Shown here: in pieces, positions 1 through 9,922 of the stretch
Layout of the letters: every line of letters begins with the position of its first letter
How positions within the stretch are numbered: the first letter of the stretch is position 1
Assembly: GCF_034314105.1 (NCBI RefSeq)
Contig: NZ_JAVIWJ010000001.1
Coordinates: forward strand, 4,324,001 to 4,388,000
DNA: 64,000 nucleotides
Direction: 5' to 3'
Source: Pseudomonas sp. AB6
GTDB lineage: Bacteria; Pseudomonadota; Gammaproteobacteria; Pseudomonadales; Pseudomonadaceae
Position numbers and translations under genes: made by a program
The notes under the pieces: model-generated
Database searches by the model: none
Seen by the model: only the letters and a program-made list of their open reading frames with translations
What the model was told of the DNA's origin: nothing

Positions 1-86
1 GTTGGTTACCGGGTGTTATCTGCGGACCATCGTGTGCCGCAGGTTACGCATGGCTGTGCAACCTGCGGTGGATACGACGGACCAGG

Positions 87-3000
87 CTATTGGCTGGTTT
101 GCAGGAGTGTTTTCACCTTGTCGGTAAACTCCTTGCCTCCATCCAACGCGGTGTAGACGAGGTGAATCTGGATGGTGTTGACCAGCGTTGTTTTTCCGTC
201 GGCAGCCAGAAGCCCTTTCACAAAATCGGCATCTGGAAAAGCCAGCTGCCAGCGTGAGACGGCGCCAGTGCCTTCGAAGGGAAGGTATCGGCCGTCGTGG
301 AAAAGCAGCTCATAGGCCCAGTCAGCTTTGCCAAGGCCCAGGCCATCATCCGCTACCGCAGAAGACAGGGCTATCTGTTGCTGAGCACGCAAGTTCCGTT
401 TTATGCAGGTAGGGGCCTTGGCCACGGGGGCATATAAATACGCTGCGCCCTCAAGGTCGGGCTCAACCAGCGTGGTGCTGTCTGTTTGAGTGAGGATTGC
501 GCTGACGTTTCCCAGGCTTGCACCAGCGTCCGAGTTCATGACGAACGAAACCGATACGTGTTTGAGTTGCCGCAGGTAATGGCCTGGGTAGTTTTTGTCG
601 AAATCGACGGATTTTAATTCGAAGCTGATAGGAGTAGCGGTAAGTGCCTTAATGGTCGAAAGCCACTCGGCGGCCGTTTGTATGCCCTTCACATCAATGG
701 TTTTCCGGATGCTCAGGCGCCGTTCGTTGCGTTGCGTATAAGCGTTTTCCATCTCCTGCAAGTCGACCAGCAGGGACTCTCCCGCCAACATCCCCTTATA
801 GGCGTCAGCCCAGGCGCTGGTCTTGATGAAGGCTGGGCTGCTGTAGTCGCCAATCTCGTAGCGCCAGGCGGCTTCCACACCCAGACACAAAGACAGCACG
901 GCGTCGTAGGCTGGACCGTACAGCAGCTCCTGACGAGCGACCAGCCAGTTATAGACAGGGATGATCGTGAAGCCGGTAGTCATGGCGACATGGGCTTCTT
1001 CCAGGTTTGCGCGTTCGGCGTGAGCCTCGTCCAGGCTAAGGGTCGCTGCATTGAGCTCAATGTTGGCTTCTTTGAGCTGCTGGTCAACGGACTGGATGTC
1101 CAGTTCGGCTTGTTTCAGCTCGAACTCCCATTCAATGGCCCTGCGTTCGTAGCCTGCTTCGACCAGCAACTGTTCCGAGACGAATTTGCTGGCTTCGCCC
1201 GATATCTCCAGCGCCAGCGCAGTTTTCGCCATGGGTGCATAGGGCTTGTTGCCACCGAACGCCAATCCGTAAATGGTGGGGACTACGCCTTCGGTGATGC
1301 CTGCCGCAATCTGGAAAGGGATCGACATGCTTTTCATGACGGCTGAAGTCCAGATGAGTCCGGTGGCGGCTTCTTCCATCGGTGATCGGCCGATCTGAAT
1401 CAGGTTTGCGTAGAAGTCTTTTCTCGACACGGCTACCTGTCTGCTCAACTGCAAGGTTTCTTTCTTGGCTTTGAAAGAGTTGATCGACTCCTGCTTGAGT
1501 TTCAAGGTGAAGTCGGAAATCCGGATTTCCTGCTGTTTGAGCAGCACCGAGAGTGTGGTGTTGAACTCATCCTCCATAAGCTTCATGTAATGGCGGCCCA
1601 TGTCCTGCAGTTGTTGCACTGCCGCGCGTGCCATGGGTATCAACTGACGGAAGCGATACCCGGGTATTTGAGCCCGGTCGCTGTTGTAGCTGCTGACGAG
1701 CTGACCGACACCTCGCTGGCCGAAGCCGAACGCGTCTGTGCCTTCTTTGCTCCAGTCCATGACAGGCAAAATTTTGCCATCCAGAGTCAGTCCGTGCCGG
1801 AGATTGAAAAGACGACGCTCCAGGGTTTTCCGGGCGCTGGTGACGCGTTCGTTGATAGGTGCGCGAAAGATCCAGTTGCTCACGGCATTCAGCGTCACCG
1901 GAATCCAGCGAGAGACTGAGGTGCGCTCTGGCAGCGGCCCGATGAGCTTCAGCGCTTTCTGATAGCACAGCCAGGCATGGTTGAGGCTGCCGGGAGTGAG
2001 TTGCCGATAAAAGTGATCCCCCTGGTGTTGCCAGTTATCCAGCAGCGAAAGGAACACGGCCTGCCGGTAATACCGTGAAAGCATGAAAGCTCGCGCTGTG
2101 GGATCTATAGCCTTTCGAGGCTCTGAGTTGCCAGACCCTGCTTCCGCCAGTGGTCGGGTATTCCAAAGTGGAGGACGTTTCTTTTCGTCTTTTTGTGTCC
2201 GGTAGGGATCAAACAGATACTGCGTGTACCAACGCTCGGCCTCGTCGAACTGTTGTTGTTCGCTCAGGCGGGTGGCCACCAGGTCTGGCAAATACAGGAA
2301 CAATTCCCGGAAGTAAGCGCCATTGGCGCCATGGAAGTCGACAGAGGGTGTGGGGGCGTTCGGGTCGATGGTGGGTTCTTCAATGAATTGAGCCTCCCAC
2401 TCCAGGGCTCGTTCAACACTGCGCGCCGCACGGGACACCAGCTTTTTGCCAAACAACGTATTGAGGCGAATCGCGTTGGAGGGAAATATCGGTGCCTGAT
2501 CGGCAACTGCACTCAGGTCCAGATACTGGGCTTGCTGGTCGTTTCGTTTGATAGAGATGTCCCATTTCTCATCCAGGCCCAATAACCGGATGTCGAATGT
2601 GGTGAACACGTTTTGTAGAGGATCCCCGGCTTCGCACAGCGCGAATGTGTAGGAGCCCATGTCTGTCCATGGATAAACCTGAGTAAGAGTTGCCTGCCCG
2701 TTAGCCACCACACTTTCTTCGGTCAGTTTGCGGAAAGATGTCTCTTTAGGCCCCTTGGCATAGAGCCTGAGCTCTATAGGTTGGCAGGCTTTCGGGTTGA
2801 TGATGATGTCCATAGGCACCGATGCCACCAGTTTGCCCTGGATGTAAAACTCGACCCTGAAACTGTCTTCAAGCAAGTGCTCGGGCTGTTGTAGCTGAAG
2901 GGTGTATGTCCACGGAGCTGAATCGGTCGTTCTGTAGGCTCGCTCTGCTTTCTCGGAAATTAGCTGGTTGTCACAAGTGACCGAGTAGCCGATGCCAAGG

Positions 3001-6000
3001 GGGGACGTTCCAGCGCTCGCAATTTCAATTGAAAGTGTCGGAGGTGTTCGGGGTGACAGTGAGAGATTGGTTTGTGTATGTGTGATGGTGTAAGAAGTAC
3101 CGTCTGCCATGAACGTGGTATTGATGCTCGTGGAATTGAGTGTTGGGGTGATGGATGGATCTATAACTATTTTAGGGTAGTGCGCCGTAAGGGTGACTGA
3201 CTTTTCAGGTGTAAGCATTGCGGTTATTGAGCTTTCCGACGCGTTTCTTGAAAAAATTAATGAGTATTGCAACTGGGAAAGTTGACCGATAGTTTGGCTC
3301 TTTACTGGTATACCTGCTTTATTTAGGACCTTTACAAAGGGCTCAACACCCACCCGGTCTCCTTCTCTCTCCGAGAGGAAAGGTAATTGTTTTATTAATG
3401 GATGGTTTTTAATGATGTCTTGGACAAAACCTGATGCGTTTGATGCGGTCTTTGTCTCGATATACGTTGTATAAAATATTTCACCATGGTCACGCAGCTC
3501 TGGCGTGCTTAGGATATCTGTCTTGTAGTTTTCCAGCGCAAAACCGGTCTCTCCGAATGATGATTTTTTAAACGTAATATCGACCCCATCCCCTGTATAG
3601 GGATGCTGAATTTTTCTGACATCCTGATACGAGTTAAAGGCTATTTTGCTGAATTTCTTTGTCTCATCAGTGTTCTGGAACTGTTTTTTATCGATCAGCA
3701 GCAAATCACGTGCTTCGACAAAGTAATCCGTGTCGAGATTGCCGTATGTTTTAGATTCCTCCTTATCTTGATTCGCTTTCGAGGTAGCGGGTGCGTAAGC
3801 GCAGTTGTACAGCATTACCGTCAGCCATGGATCCCTGGCACGCTCCCCTTCGATATCGACCAGAGCAATCAAGCCAGGTTGATAGGTGTCGTCTTTCAGG
3901 TAGGGGTTATCTTTATCAGGCAACCGGGTGCCGTCACGTGTGCCATCAAGGCAGATGAGTTCATTGGGGGGTGCCCAGAAACCATCGCTCTGCTTGTAGA
4001 TGTACTGCACGCTGAGTTTCTTGAATTTGGTGGGCGTCTGGTTTTTTTCATCCGCACTGGGCAGGCCGACGGTACCGCGTTCGACCCAGAAAACATAAGG
4101 ACGGCCTTCAATGATGACAGGGCGAATGGCATCGCACTTGTATTGCGATTGCGTGGCCGGGTCGGTATAGCAACTCTGGACTGTCTGGCCGCTCATTGAA
4201 ACGGCGATCTTTTCCCACTCGGTCCACGCAAGCGGACTCAGGCGCTCCTTGTCGTCACGCAACCCCATGTCCATTGACCGCCAGTAATACTCCGCGGGGG
4301 AGGCATTGGTTTTGCCGATAAAGTGATAAGTGTCGTTCTTGGGGTCGACGCCATCCAGATAGCCACTGACCACTTGCAGATTGCTGGTTTGCTCGAATTT
4401 GGTCAGGTAACTGGTGATTGCCGTTTGCAGCAGCTCAGTGTCCAGCTTCCCTTGGTTGAGCTCCACTTCCAGTGATTGGAACGCACTGCTCTTGTTAGGG
4501 CGGTTGGCGTAATAAATCAGGTTTTCAGGATGGTTAAGCTGCGTCCGCCATATTTTCCAGGACCCATACTCACTCAGATAACGCTGCCAGAAGTTCGACT
4601 CGTCCCGCGCGATGAGGGTGCTTGAATAGCCTGGTTCAAGGCGCGCAAACAGCCTGTGTAAATAGTGCTGCAAGCTGGCGGTCGCCTGAATGACTTTATG
4701 GGTTTTTACGGCTGAACTGACCAGGATGTCCGTCAGAAAGTAGCTGGAAAGATCATCGATACTCGACAGGAGCGGCTGAAGCGCAGTATTCGACGGCGCG
4801 CAGTAACCCAGTAGATAAGCTGCCAGTGCGTCCCGCCAATTCTCCTGCAAAGCGGGCTCTATTATGGCAAGTCCCTCATCGTTGCATGCACCTAACAAAA
4901 ACTGCGCAGCGGTATGGACGTTTTCATAGGGCGGCTGTTCATCGAGCCGGGACAGTTCCATCAGTGACTGGCAGCTCAGGCCGGTTGTTTCACCCAGGGA
5001 CCGGAGGCGAAGTACCCAATCAATATCGCTGATGGTATTCGGGACGCAAGGTCGCGCTTCATATTCAATGGCATTTATTTTCTTGTCGGGAACGTAGACT
5101 TCAAGCGTCACAATTTTTGATTTTTCTGCGTTTTTGTTGATGTCCTTCCAGGTGTCGGAAAGATAGTGTTCCTGGGTGACTTTAAGCGGGCCTGGATTAT
5201 TGGCAAGGAACTGTTCAAATTTTGCAAACACCGCATTTGCATTGGGGTAGGCACTCCGGTTTTTCACATGCTTATAGAGAAGAACGCCCAGCCCGGTCAG
5301 TCCGACAGACCTCTCACAAAAGTTGTAATAACCCAACTCGGAACTGGTCAGGGTGCTGAGGAAGTTGTCGAATGTTTTCGGGGAATCTGTGAGGACGGTG
5401 GCTTCCTTGATGACTGTTACATAGGGCATCGCCAGCATCGTTTCGTTGGCGTTCCATCCGATCAGTTCTCCCAGTCGTTGCGCCGCCGCTTTGACTGCCC
5501 CCGGCTCGTTGCTGGCTGGGTATTTCACAAAAAAATCGAGGGCGTCGGCTTCCTCAAATCCAATGGCCTGGCACTTCTCAATCCAGTAACGGTAACGGCT
5601 AACCTGGTAGCACAGATCAAGGTCCAGTGACGGGGCGGTTGGTGGGTTTTGATTGTTCCGGTCGACGTCTTCATCCTCCAGATTGAACCAGGCAGGATGG
5701 TCGAGCAGCGCCGTAAGCCCCGTACTGCTAAGGTGCAGCTGGATAACAGCCTGCGCATGCCTGGAAAGTTCGCTCCATAATTCAATACTGAGCCCTTTTA
5801 ACGGCGCCTTTGGATTTGCGGCGGAGTCCTTGGCAGCTGCCATCATATCCGCCAGCAGGTTGAAGCCGGTCTCATTGATCCAGCGTAGCAGCGGCAGAGC
5901 ATGTGCAGCTGTTAGCGCAGAGCCATCATGGGCTTTACCGAATGCCGTGCTAATGACGTGTTTGAGGATGTCCTCTTGAGCGACCAGCGCATTGTCAATC

Positions 6001-7994
6001 AGCTGTTTCAGCTTGGCAGCCACCTCATCAAGGTCTATTTGAGCCTGATGCATAGGGTTGGCATTTTTCAGCTTGCCTTGCAGCTCTGCTGCCAGCTTGT
6101 CTGCAAGGGCCTCGGTTGAGGACGGTTCAATTGTTTTCACCAGCCCCTGAGCATCCACCCAGGTCGCCAGGGTGCTTAGCCATGAGTTCGAATCAGGCAC
6201 GATGTCCGTACCGATCTGCTGCGTGATCCGCGCGTCGCTCAATAGCGAGTTTCTGAGGCGGGGAAATGCATCTCTCAGCGTTTGCGTAATGCTCTCATCC
6301 AGGCTGTACAAAGACCCGGATTTGACTGAGCTGAGGTCGGGCTGTGGTGTGACCCAGCGTAATAGAGCTTGCGCGCAAATGTTTTTCTGCTTCAGCCACT
6401 TAGCGAGGTTCGCCGCTGCGATCAGCACATCAAGGATGTCGGCCTGCTTCTGGTCGCCGCCAATCCGGGGCGTGCCGGCCAGCATCTGAAATACATCGGG
6501 ATTATCTGTCGCCAACAGTGAAATAAGGCTCATGCCGTCGGTCATGGGGGTTCGTAACAGGCGAGGCAGTCGGGTCAGCCGGTAAAGCGAGGAAAACACC
6601 GGCAGCGACAGCGCAGGTTTCTTCAGCCCTAAAGCTTGTGTTACCTTGGCCAGGTATGCGCTTGCCTGCCATTCTTTCAGCGCGAAAGCACGGCAGATAT
6701 CTCCGATAGGCGACTGCAAAGCGCTTTGGCCATTGCTGTTGACGCCCCCACTGATGTCGAACTCCCTGCCGTCGAGCAGTAGTGCGCCCTCAACGACTGC
6801 CAGTTGTCCCGGGCCTGGGCCATCAAGAACCCGGTTGAGGAACGGGATTGTGTCACCCACGGCATAAGGTGTTATGCCGTAGATCAACGCCGCGAACTGT
6901 TCGGCAGTCACGTCATATTCGCTACGCAGATGGCAGAAAACGCCCAGTGCTCGCAGCGTTTTTTCGCTGATGTAAAAATCTTGGGTCTGGCCTTCGGCCC
7001 GTAGGGCTGACATCACCAGCAGATCGACGTCGGCAAACGGCAGTTGCAGGGCGTGTTGCAGGTGGATGATCTTGTGCATGCGGCCAAAATGATCGGCGGT
7101 GGCGCCTTTGATGCGAAGGCTGATGCCGGGTCCACTTTGGGTATCTTCCAATGACAAGGCGGGAGCAGTTGCGTTGTTGATGAACACCGCACCATGGACG
7201 TGGCCCGCGATCGGCACCGGGCTGCCTTCGCCGACAGGTGCGTAGGCACTGGATTGCTTGACCGTTGTAAGTGCTTCCTTGCCATCATCAGGAATGCCGG
7301 AAGTGGCTAGTAGATCCAGGATAGCCTCCGGTTTCAGGGCAGTCTTGAGGCAAAGAAATTCGACGCTGGTCAGCTGTTCAATGGCTTGCGCAGTGCTGCC
7401 CGTTACGCCGTACCGCGTCTGTAGAAAGTCAGCGCCCGTGCTGTCGCTTTTATCGAGCAGCAACGATTGCAGCGCTGAACTAAAACCCGTGGCGGTGCGC
7501 ATGACCTTTATCATTTCGGCGTTGCGCAAGTTACCGTTGGTAAAATTTGGATAGTTGTAGCCAGACTGCTGAAGCAGATTGAACAGCGAGCTTTTCTTGT
7601 AACCCAGCGTGGCTTTGATCTGTTCAAGCGGATAATGAAACGGCAACTGGACCGGGTGTTGAGCTACGGCAATCTCTTGAGCCAGCTTTTTCTTCTCGCC
7701 CGCTTGAAAACGGGCCTGTCGGCTCATCGCCTCGATCACCAGCGTCAGCGCAGGCATCTGGTTATTGAGGCTCGCCTGGTCCAGAGCCAGCTCGCCGATA
7801 TCCGGACGTCGGGTGGCGAGCGTGATCTGGGTCCCGGCATCACCCTTTGCTTCAAAACTCAGTGCCTGCTGGTAGAGGGCGTAAAGGTAGGCCAGCGGCC
7901 CGTTATTGGATTCGAATGCGTCGGCTGAGCATTTGTCGGCAACTTGTTCAGGGAATAGTTTTCCATAGGTCGCAGATGCAATATTGTCGTCCAT
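87..7994 (-). CDS. Tc insecticidal toxin complex, subunit A (TcA, TcdA/TccA-B-like)
   Basis: The 2635-residue product has the size and order of a full-length, single-chain TcA, the pentameric pore-forming and receptor-binding subunit of ABC (Tc) toxins. Near residues 61-90 is the RRPDI...IPALTL-type segment typical of TcA N-termini, and residues 180-230 resemble the VRP1/SpvA region. The alpha-helical shell runs to about 1150. The ABC-toxin N-terminal/neuraminidase-like region follows at about 1190-1400. Beta-rich receptor-binding domains extend to about 1800. A long coiled coil with the pore region lies at about 2130-2450, and the TcB-binding C-terminus carries the PFEGTG motif near 2570. 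No signal peptide is visible, as is usual for Tc proteins. The start is supported by AGGACG eight bases upstream. TcB and TcC partners would lie downstream, beyond the left edge, so the locus may be complete or an orphan TcA. The segment encoding about residues 1400-1665 is visibly AT-richer than the rest. Family assignment is strong; the host target is unknown. Confidence 0.93.
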   Translation of the reverse strand: MDDNIASATYGKLFPEQVADKCSADAFESNNGPLAYLYALYQQALSFEAKGDAGTQITLATRRPDIGELALDQASLNNQMPALTLVIEAMSRQARFQAGEKKKLAQEIAVAQHPVQLPFHYPLEQIKATLGYKKSSLFNLLQQSGYNYPNFTNGNLRNAEMIKVMRTATGFSSALQSLLLDKSDSTGADFLQTRYGVTGSTAQAIEQLTSVEFLCLKTALKPEAILDLLATSGIPDDGKEALTTVKQSSAYAPVGEGSPVPIAGHVHGAVFINNATAPALSLEDTQSGPGISLRIKGATADHFGRMHKIIHLQHALQLPFADVDLLVMSALRAEGQTQDFYISEKTLRALGVFCHLRSEYDVTAEQFAALIYGITPYAVGDTIPFLNRVLDGPGPGQLAVVEGALLLDGREFDISGGVNSNGQSALQSPIGDICRAFALKEWQASAYLAKVTQALGLKKPALSLPVFSSLYRLTRLPRLLRTPMTDGMSLISLLATDNPDVFQMLAGTPRIGGDQKQADILDVLIAAANLAKWLKQKNICAQALLRWVTPQPDLSSVKSGSLYSLDESITQTLRDAFPRLRNSLLSDARITQQIGTDIVPDSNSWLSTLATWVDAQGLVKTIEPSSTEALADKLAAELQGKLKNANPMHQAQIDLDEVAAKLKQLIDNALVAQEDILKHVISTAFGKAHDGSALTAAHALPLLRWINETGFNLLADMMAAAKDSAANPKAPLKGLSIELWSELSRHAQAVIQLHLSSTGLTALLDHPAWFNLEDEDVDRNNQNPPTAPSLDLDLCYQVSRYRYWIEKCQAIGFEEADALDFFVKYPASNEPGAVKAAAQRLGELIGWNANETMLAMPYVTVIKEATVLTDSPKTFDNFLSTLTSSELGYYNFCERSVGLTGLGVLLYKHVKNRSAYPNANAVFAKFEQFLANNPGPLKVTQEHYLSDTWKDINKNAEKSKIVTLEVYVPDKKINAIEYEARPCVPNTISDIDWVLRLRSLGETTGLSCQSLMELSRLDEQPPYENVHTAAQFLLGACNDEGLAIIEPALQENWRDALAAYLLGYCAPSNTALQPLLSSIDDLSSYFLTDILVSSAVKTHKVIQATASLQHYLHRLFARLEPGYSSTLIARDESNFWQRYLSEYGSWKIWRTQLNHPENLIYYANRPNKSSAFQSLEVELNQGKLDTELLQTAITSYLTKFEQTSNLQVVSGYLDGVDPKNDTYHFIGKTNASPAEYYWRSMDMGLRDDKERLSPLAWTEWEKIAVSMSGQTVQSCYTDPATQSQYKCDAIRPVIIEGRPYVFWVERGTVGLPSADEKNQTPTKFKKLSVQYIYKQSDGFWAPPNELICLDGTRDGTRLPDKDNPYLKDDTYQPGLIALVDIEGERARDPWLTVMLYNCAYAPATSKANQDKEESKTYGNLDTDYFVEARDLLLIDKKQFQNTDETKKFSKIAFNSYQDVRKIQHPYTGDGVDITFKKSSFGETGFALENYKTDILSTPELRDHGEIFYTTYIETKTASNASGFVQDIIKNHPLIKQLPFLSEREGDRVGVEPFVKVLNKAGIPVKSQTIGQLSQLQYSLIFSRNASESSITAMLTPEKSVTLTAHYPKIVIDPSITPTLNSTSINTTFMADGTSYTITHTQTNLSLSPRTPPTLSIEIASAGTSPLGIGYSVTCDNQLISEKAERAYRTTDSAPWTYTLQLQQPEHLLEDSFRVEFYIQGKLVASVPMDIIINPKACQPIELRLYAKGPKETSFRKLTEESVVANGQATLTQVYPWTDMGSYTFALCEAGDPLQNVFTTFDIRLLGLDEKWDISIKRNDQQAQYLDLSAVADQAPIFPSNAIRLNTLFGKKLVSRAARSVERALEWEAQFIEEPTIDPNAPTPSVDFHGANGAYFRELFLYLPDLVATRLSEQQQFDEAERWYTQYLFDPYRTQKDEKKRPPLWNTRPLAEAGSGNSEPRKAIDPTARAFMLSRYYRQAVFLSLLDNWQHQGDHFYRQLTPGSLNHAWLCYQKALKLIGPLPERTSVSRWIPVTLNAVSNWIFRAPINERVTSARKTLERRLFNLRHGLTLDGKILPVMDWSKEGTDAFGFGQRGVGQLVSSYNSDRAQIPGYRFRQLIPMARAAVQQLQDMGRHYMKLMEDEFNTTLSVLLKQQEIRISDFTLKLKQESINSFKAKKETLQLSRQVAVSRKDFYANLIQIGRSPMEEAATGLIWTSAVMKSMSIPFQIAAGITEGVVPTIYGLAFGGNKPYAPMAKTALALEISGEASKFVSEQLLVEAGYERRAIEWEFELKQAELDIQSVDQQLKEANIELNAATLSLDEAHAERANLEEAHVAMTTGFTIIPVYNWLVARQELLYGPAYDAVLSLCLGVEAAWRYEIGDYSSPAFIKTSAWADAYKGMLAGESLLVDLQEMENAYTQRNERRLSIRKTIDVKGIQTAAEWLSTIKALTATPISFELKSVDFDKNYPGHYLRQLKHVSVSFVMNSDAGASLGNVSAILTQTDSTTLVEPDLEGAAYLYAPVAKAPTCIKRNLRAQQQIALSSAVADDGLGLGKADWAYELLFHDGRYLPFEGTGAVSRWQLAFPDADFVKGLLAADGKTTLVNTIQIHLVYTALDGGKEFTDKVKTLLQTSQ

Positions 7995-8411
7995 GATATA
8001 ACGTCCTGTAATAGATCTTAAGGGACAGTGTTAACGTGTGGCTGCAGGGTAAGTGTAGGAGGGTGATACATAAGCGGCAACTGTGCAGGTGCTGGATTAA
8101 AGTTTGGCTATTTTTATTTATTTCAATACGTTGCGTATTTATATTCGGATTGGTAATAGGCGTGATTGCGAATAACTGGGTAAGTTAAATGTTGAATGGC
8201 TATATAAAGCGTCCTGTGGGCGATTTTAATGCTATTTAGGGTTTTATCGTAAATGCTACGCCGAACAGATAACAACCCTGTCGCCGGGGCTAGAACGCTC
8301 AACCACTTTCGACCCGGGCAAGCACTACAGATTTGCTCCGCAGCTGTACCTTGAACAGTCCGGCAGCCAACCAGACAATCGGCCTTCTTCAATGCTTGCA
8401 GGAGGCTTGCG
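7995..8411. other. Intergenic stretch upstream of the TcA gene
   Basis: These 417 bases separate the TcA start from the LysE remnant. The part next to the toxin gene (about 8040-8260) is AT-rich and is the likely toxin promoter region on the minus strand, but I cannot point to a convincing -35/-10 pair. A 152-residue minus-strand reading frame crosses the area and has no recognisable family features. No RNA gene or clear hairpin was found. Confidence 0.5.
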
Positions 8412-8645
8412 ATGAATCTTTCCACGTTGCTGGTATTTATACCGGCCTGCTTCGCCCTGACATGGCCCCGGGCGCTAACAACCTGTTGTCGATCAGCAAC
8501 GCCTCGCGTTGGCTTTGCGCGGGCATGCAGTGGTGGGCTGGGGCGGCTGTTGGCCAAGCCGAGTGGCAAGCGATTGTTCAACCGGGTGCGCGCGGGTTTA
8601 TTGGCCAGTGCGGCGTCGTTTCTGCTGGTGGCGCGGCGGGGGTAG
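8412..8645 (+). pseudogene. Remnant of a LysE/RhtB-family amino-acid exporter
   Basis: The start keeps a good AGGAGG ribosome site and the family's N-terminus (MNLSTLLVFIPACFAL). A one-base loss near 8460 shifts the frame; the next frame then reads MAPGANNLLSISNAS, the conserved second segment. A further two-base loss near 8505 restores the first frame, which reads on through GGLGRLLA. The gene then jumps straight to the C-terminal segment (KRLFNRVRAGLLASAASFLL) and a stop. About 120 central residues of a normal roughly 205-residue LysE protein are missing. No exporter can be made from it. It sits between the Tc toxin gene and metK, and marks decay at the edge of the accessory segment. Confidence 0.8.
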
Positions 8646-8678
8646 CAGCAGTCAAACCATGAGATCGAACTGTGGCAA

Positions 8679-8712
8679 CAAAAAAGCCCCAGCCGACCTG
8701 CATCGACTGGGC
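8679..8712 (-). terminator. Rho-independent terminator of metK
   Basis: Read on the minus strand, an imperfect GC-rich stem (GCCCAGTCGA paired with TCGGCTGGGGC) is followed by a run of six Ts. It lies 20 bases past the metK stop. Confidence 0.75.
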
Positions 8713-8731
8713 GATTTGAAGCTAACGCGTA

Positions 8732-9922
8732 TTACAAACCAGCAGCAGCGCGCAGGCCGTCGGCGCGGTCGGTTTTTTCCCAAGTGAAAGCGGTGAAAGT
8801 GTCATCACCGACAGTCATTTCTACCGGGGTGCGGCCGAAGTGACCGTAGGCAGCAGTGGCTTGGTACATCGGGTGCAGCAGGTCAAGCATGGTGGTGATC
8901 GCGTAAGGACGCAGGTCGAAGTGCTCGCGAACCAGCTTGATGATCAGGTCATCGGAGAGCTTCCCGGTTCCGAAAGTGTTCAACGAGATTGAAGTGGGTT
9001 GTGCGACGCCGATGGCGTAGGACACCTGAATTTCGCAGCGCTCAGCCAGGCCTGCGGCGACGATGTTTTTTGCCACGTAACGACCGGCGTAGGCGGCGGA
9101 ACGGTCAACCTTCGATGGATCTTTGCCGGAGAACGCGCCGCCGCCGTGACGGGCCATGCCGCCGTAGGTGTCGACGATGATCTTGCGACCGGTCAGGCCG
9201 CAGTCGCCCACCGGGCCACCGATGATGAAGTTGCCAGTCGGGTTGATGTGGAACTGGGTGTCTTTGTGCAACAAATGAGCGGGCAGCGCATGTTTGACGA
9301 TCAGTTCCATCACGCCTTCACGCAGGTCTTTGTAACTCACTTCAGGGTTGTGCTGGGTCGACAATACGATGGCATCGATGCCCACGACCTTGCCGTTCTC
9401 ATAGCGGCACGTGACCTGGGATTTGGCATCCGGACGCAACCATGGCAACAGGCCGGATTTGCGGGCTTCGGCCTGACGCTTGACCAGCGCGTGGGAGAAG
9501 GTGATCGGCGCAGGCATCAAGACGTCGGTCTCGTTGCTGGCATAGCCAAACATTAAGCCCTGATCTCCAGCGCCTTGATCTTCCGGCTTGCTGCGGTCAA
9601 CGCCTTGGGCGATGTCTACCGATTGCTTGCCAATGATGTTCATCACCGCGCAGGTCGCGCCGTCAAAGCCGACGTCGGAACTGTTGTAGCCAATATCGAT
9701 GATTACGTTACGCACGATGTCTTCGAGGTCGACCCAGGCAGATGTGGTCACTTCACCGGCGATGATTGCTACGCCGGTTTTCACCAGTGTCTCGCAGGCC
9801 ACGCGGGCAAACTTGTCTTCGGCAATAATGGCGTCCAGAACCGCATCGGAAATCTGGTCGGCAATTTTGTCCGGATGCCCTTCAGACACGGATTCGGAGG
9901 TGAAAAGGGAGTATTCGCTCAT
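8732..9922 (-). CDS. metK: S-adenosylmethionine synthase
   Basis: Cytoplasmic enzyme making S-adenosylmethionine from methionine and ATP, the central methyl donor. The 396 residues have the normal length and the family signatures: GHPDK at 15-19, GAGDQGLMFGY at 117-127 and the phosphate-binding GGGAFSGKDPSKVDRSA at 260-276. Its ATG overlaps the TGA of the upstream ArsR-methyltransferase gene (ATGA arrangement), so the two are almost certainly co-transcribed and translationally coupled. A rho-independent terminator follows. No SAM riboswitch can be placed, because no leader separates the two genes. Control is more likely through the upstream regulator and the palindrome beyond it. Confidence 0.98.
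   Translation of the reverse strand: MSEYSLFTSESVSEGHPDKIADQISDAVLDAIIAEDKFARVACETLVKTGVAIIAGEVTTSAWVDLEDIVRNVIIDIGYNSSDVGFDGATCAVMNIIGKQSVDIAQGVDRSKPEDQGAGDQGLMFGYASNETDVLMPAPITFSHALVKRQAEARKSGLLPWLRPDAKSQVTCRYENGKVVGIDAIVLSTQHNPEVSYKDLREGVMELIVKHALPAHLLHKDTQFHINPTGNFIIGGPVGDCGLTGRKIIVDTYGGMARHGGGAFSGKDPSKVDRSAAYAGRYVAKNIVAAGLAERCEIQVSYAIGVAQPTSISLNTFGTGKLSDDLIIKLVREHFDLRPYAITTMLDLLHPMYQATAAYGHFGRTPVEMTVGDDTFTAFTWEKTDRADGLRAAAGL

Noticed and set aside
8123..8581. 152-residue minus-strand open frame between the toxin gene and metK
   Set aside because: No family resemblance, covers the antisense of the LysE remnant, no convincing ribosome site; composition looks like a chance frame.
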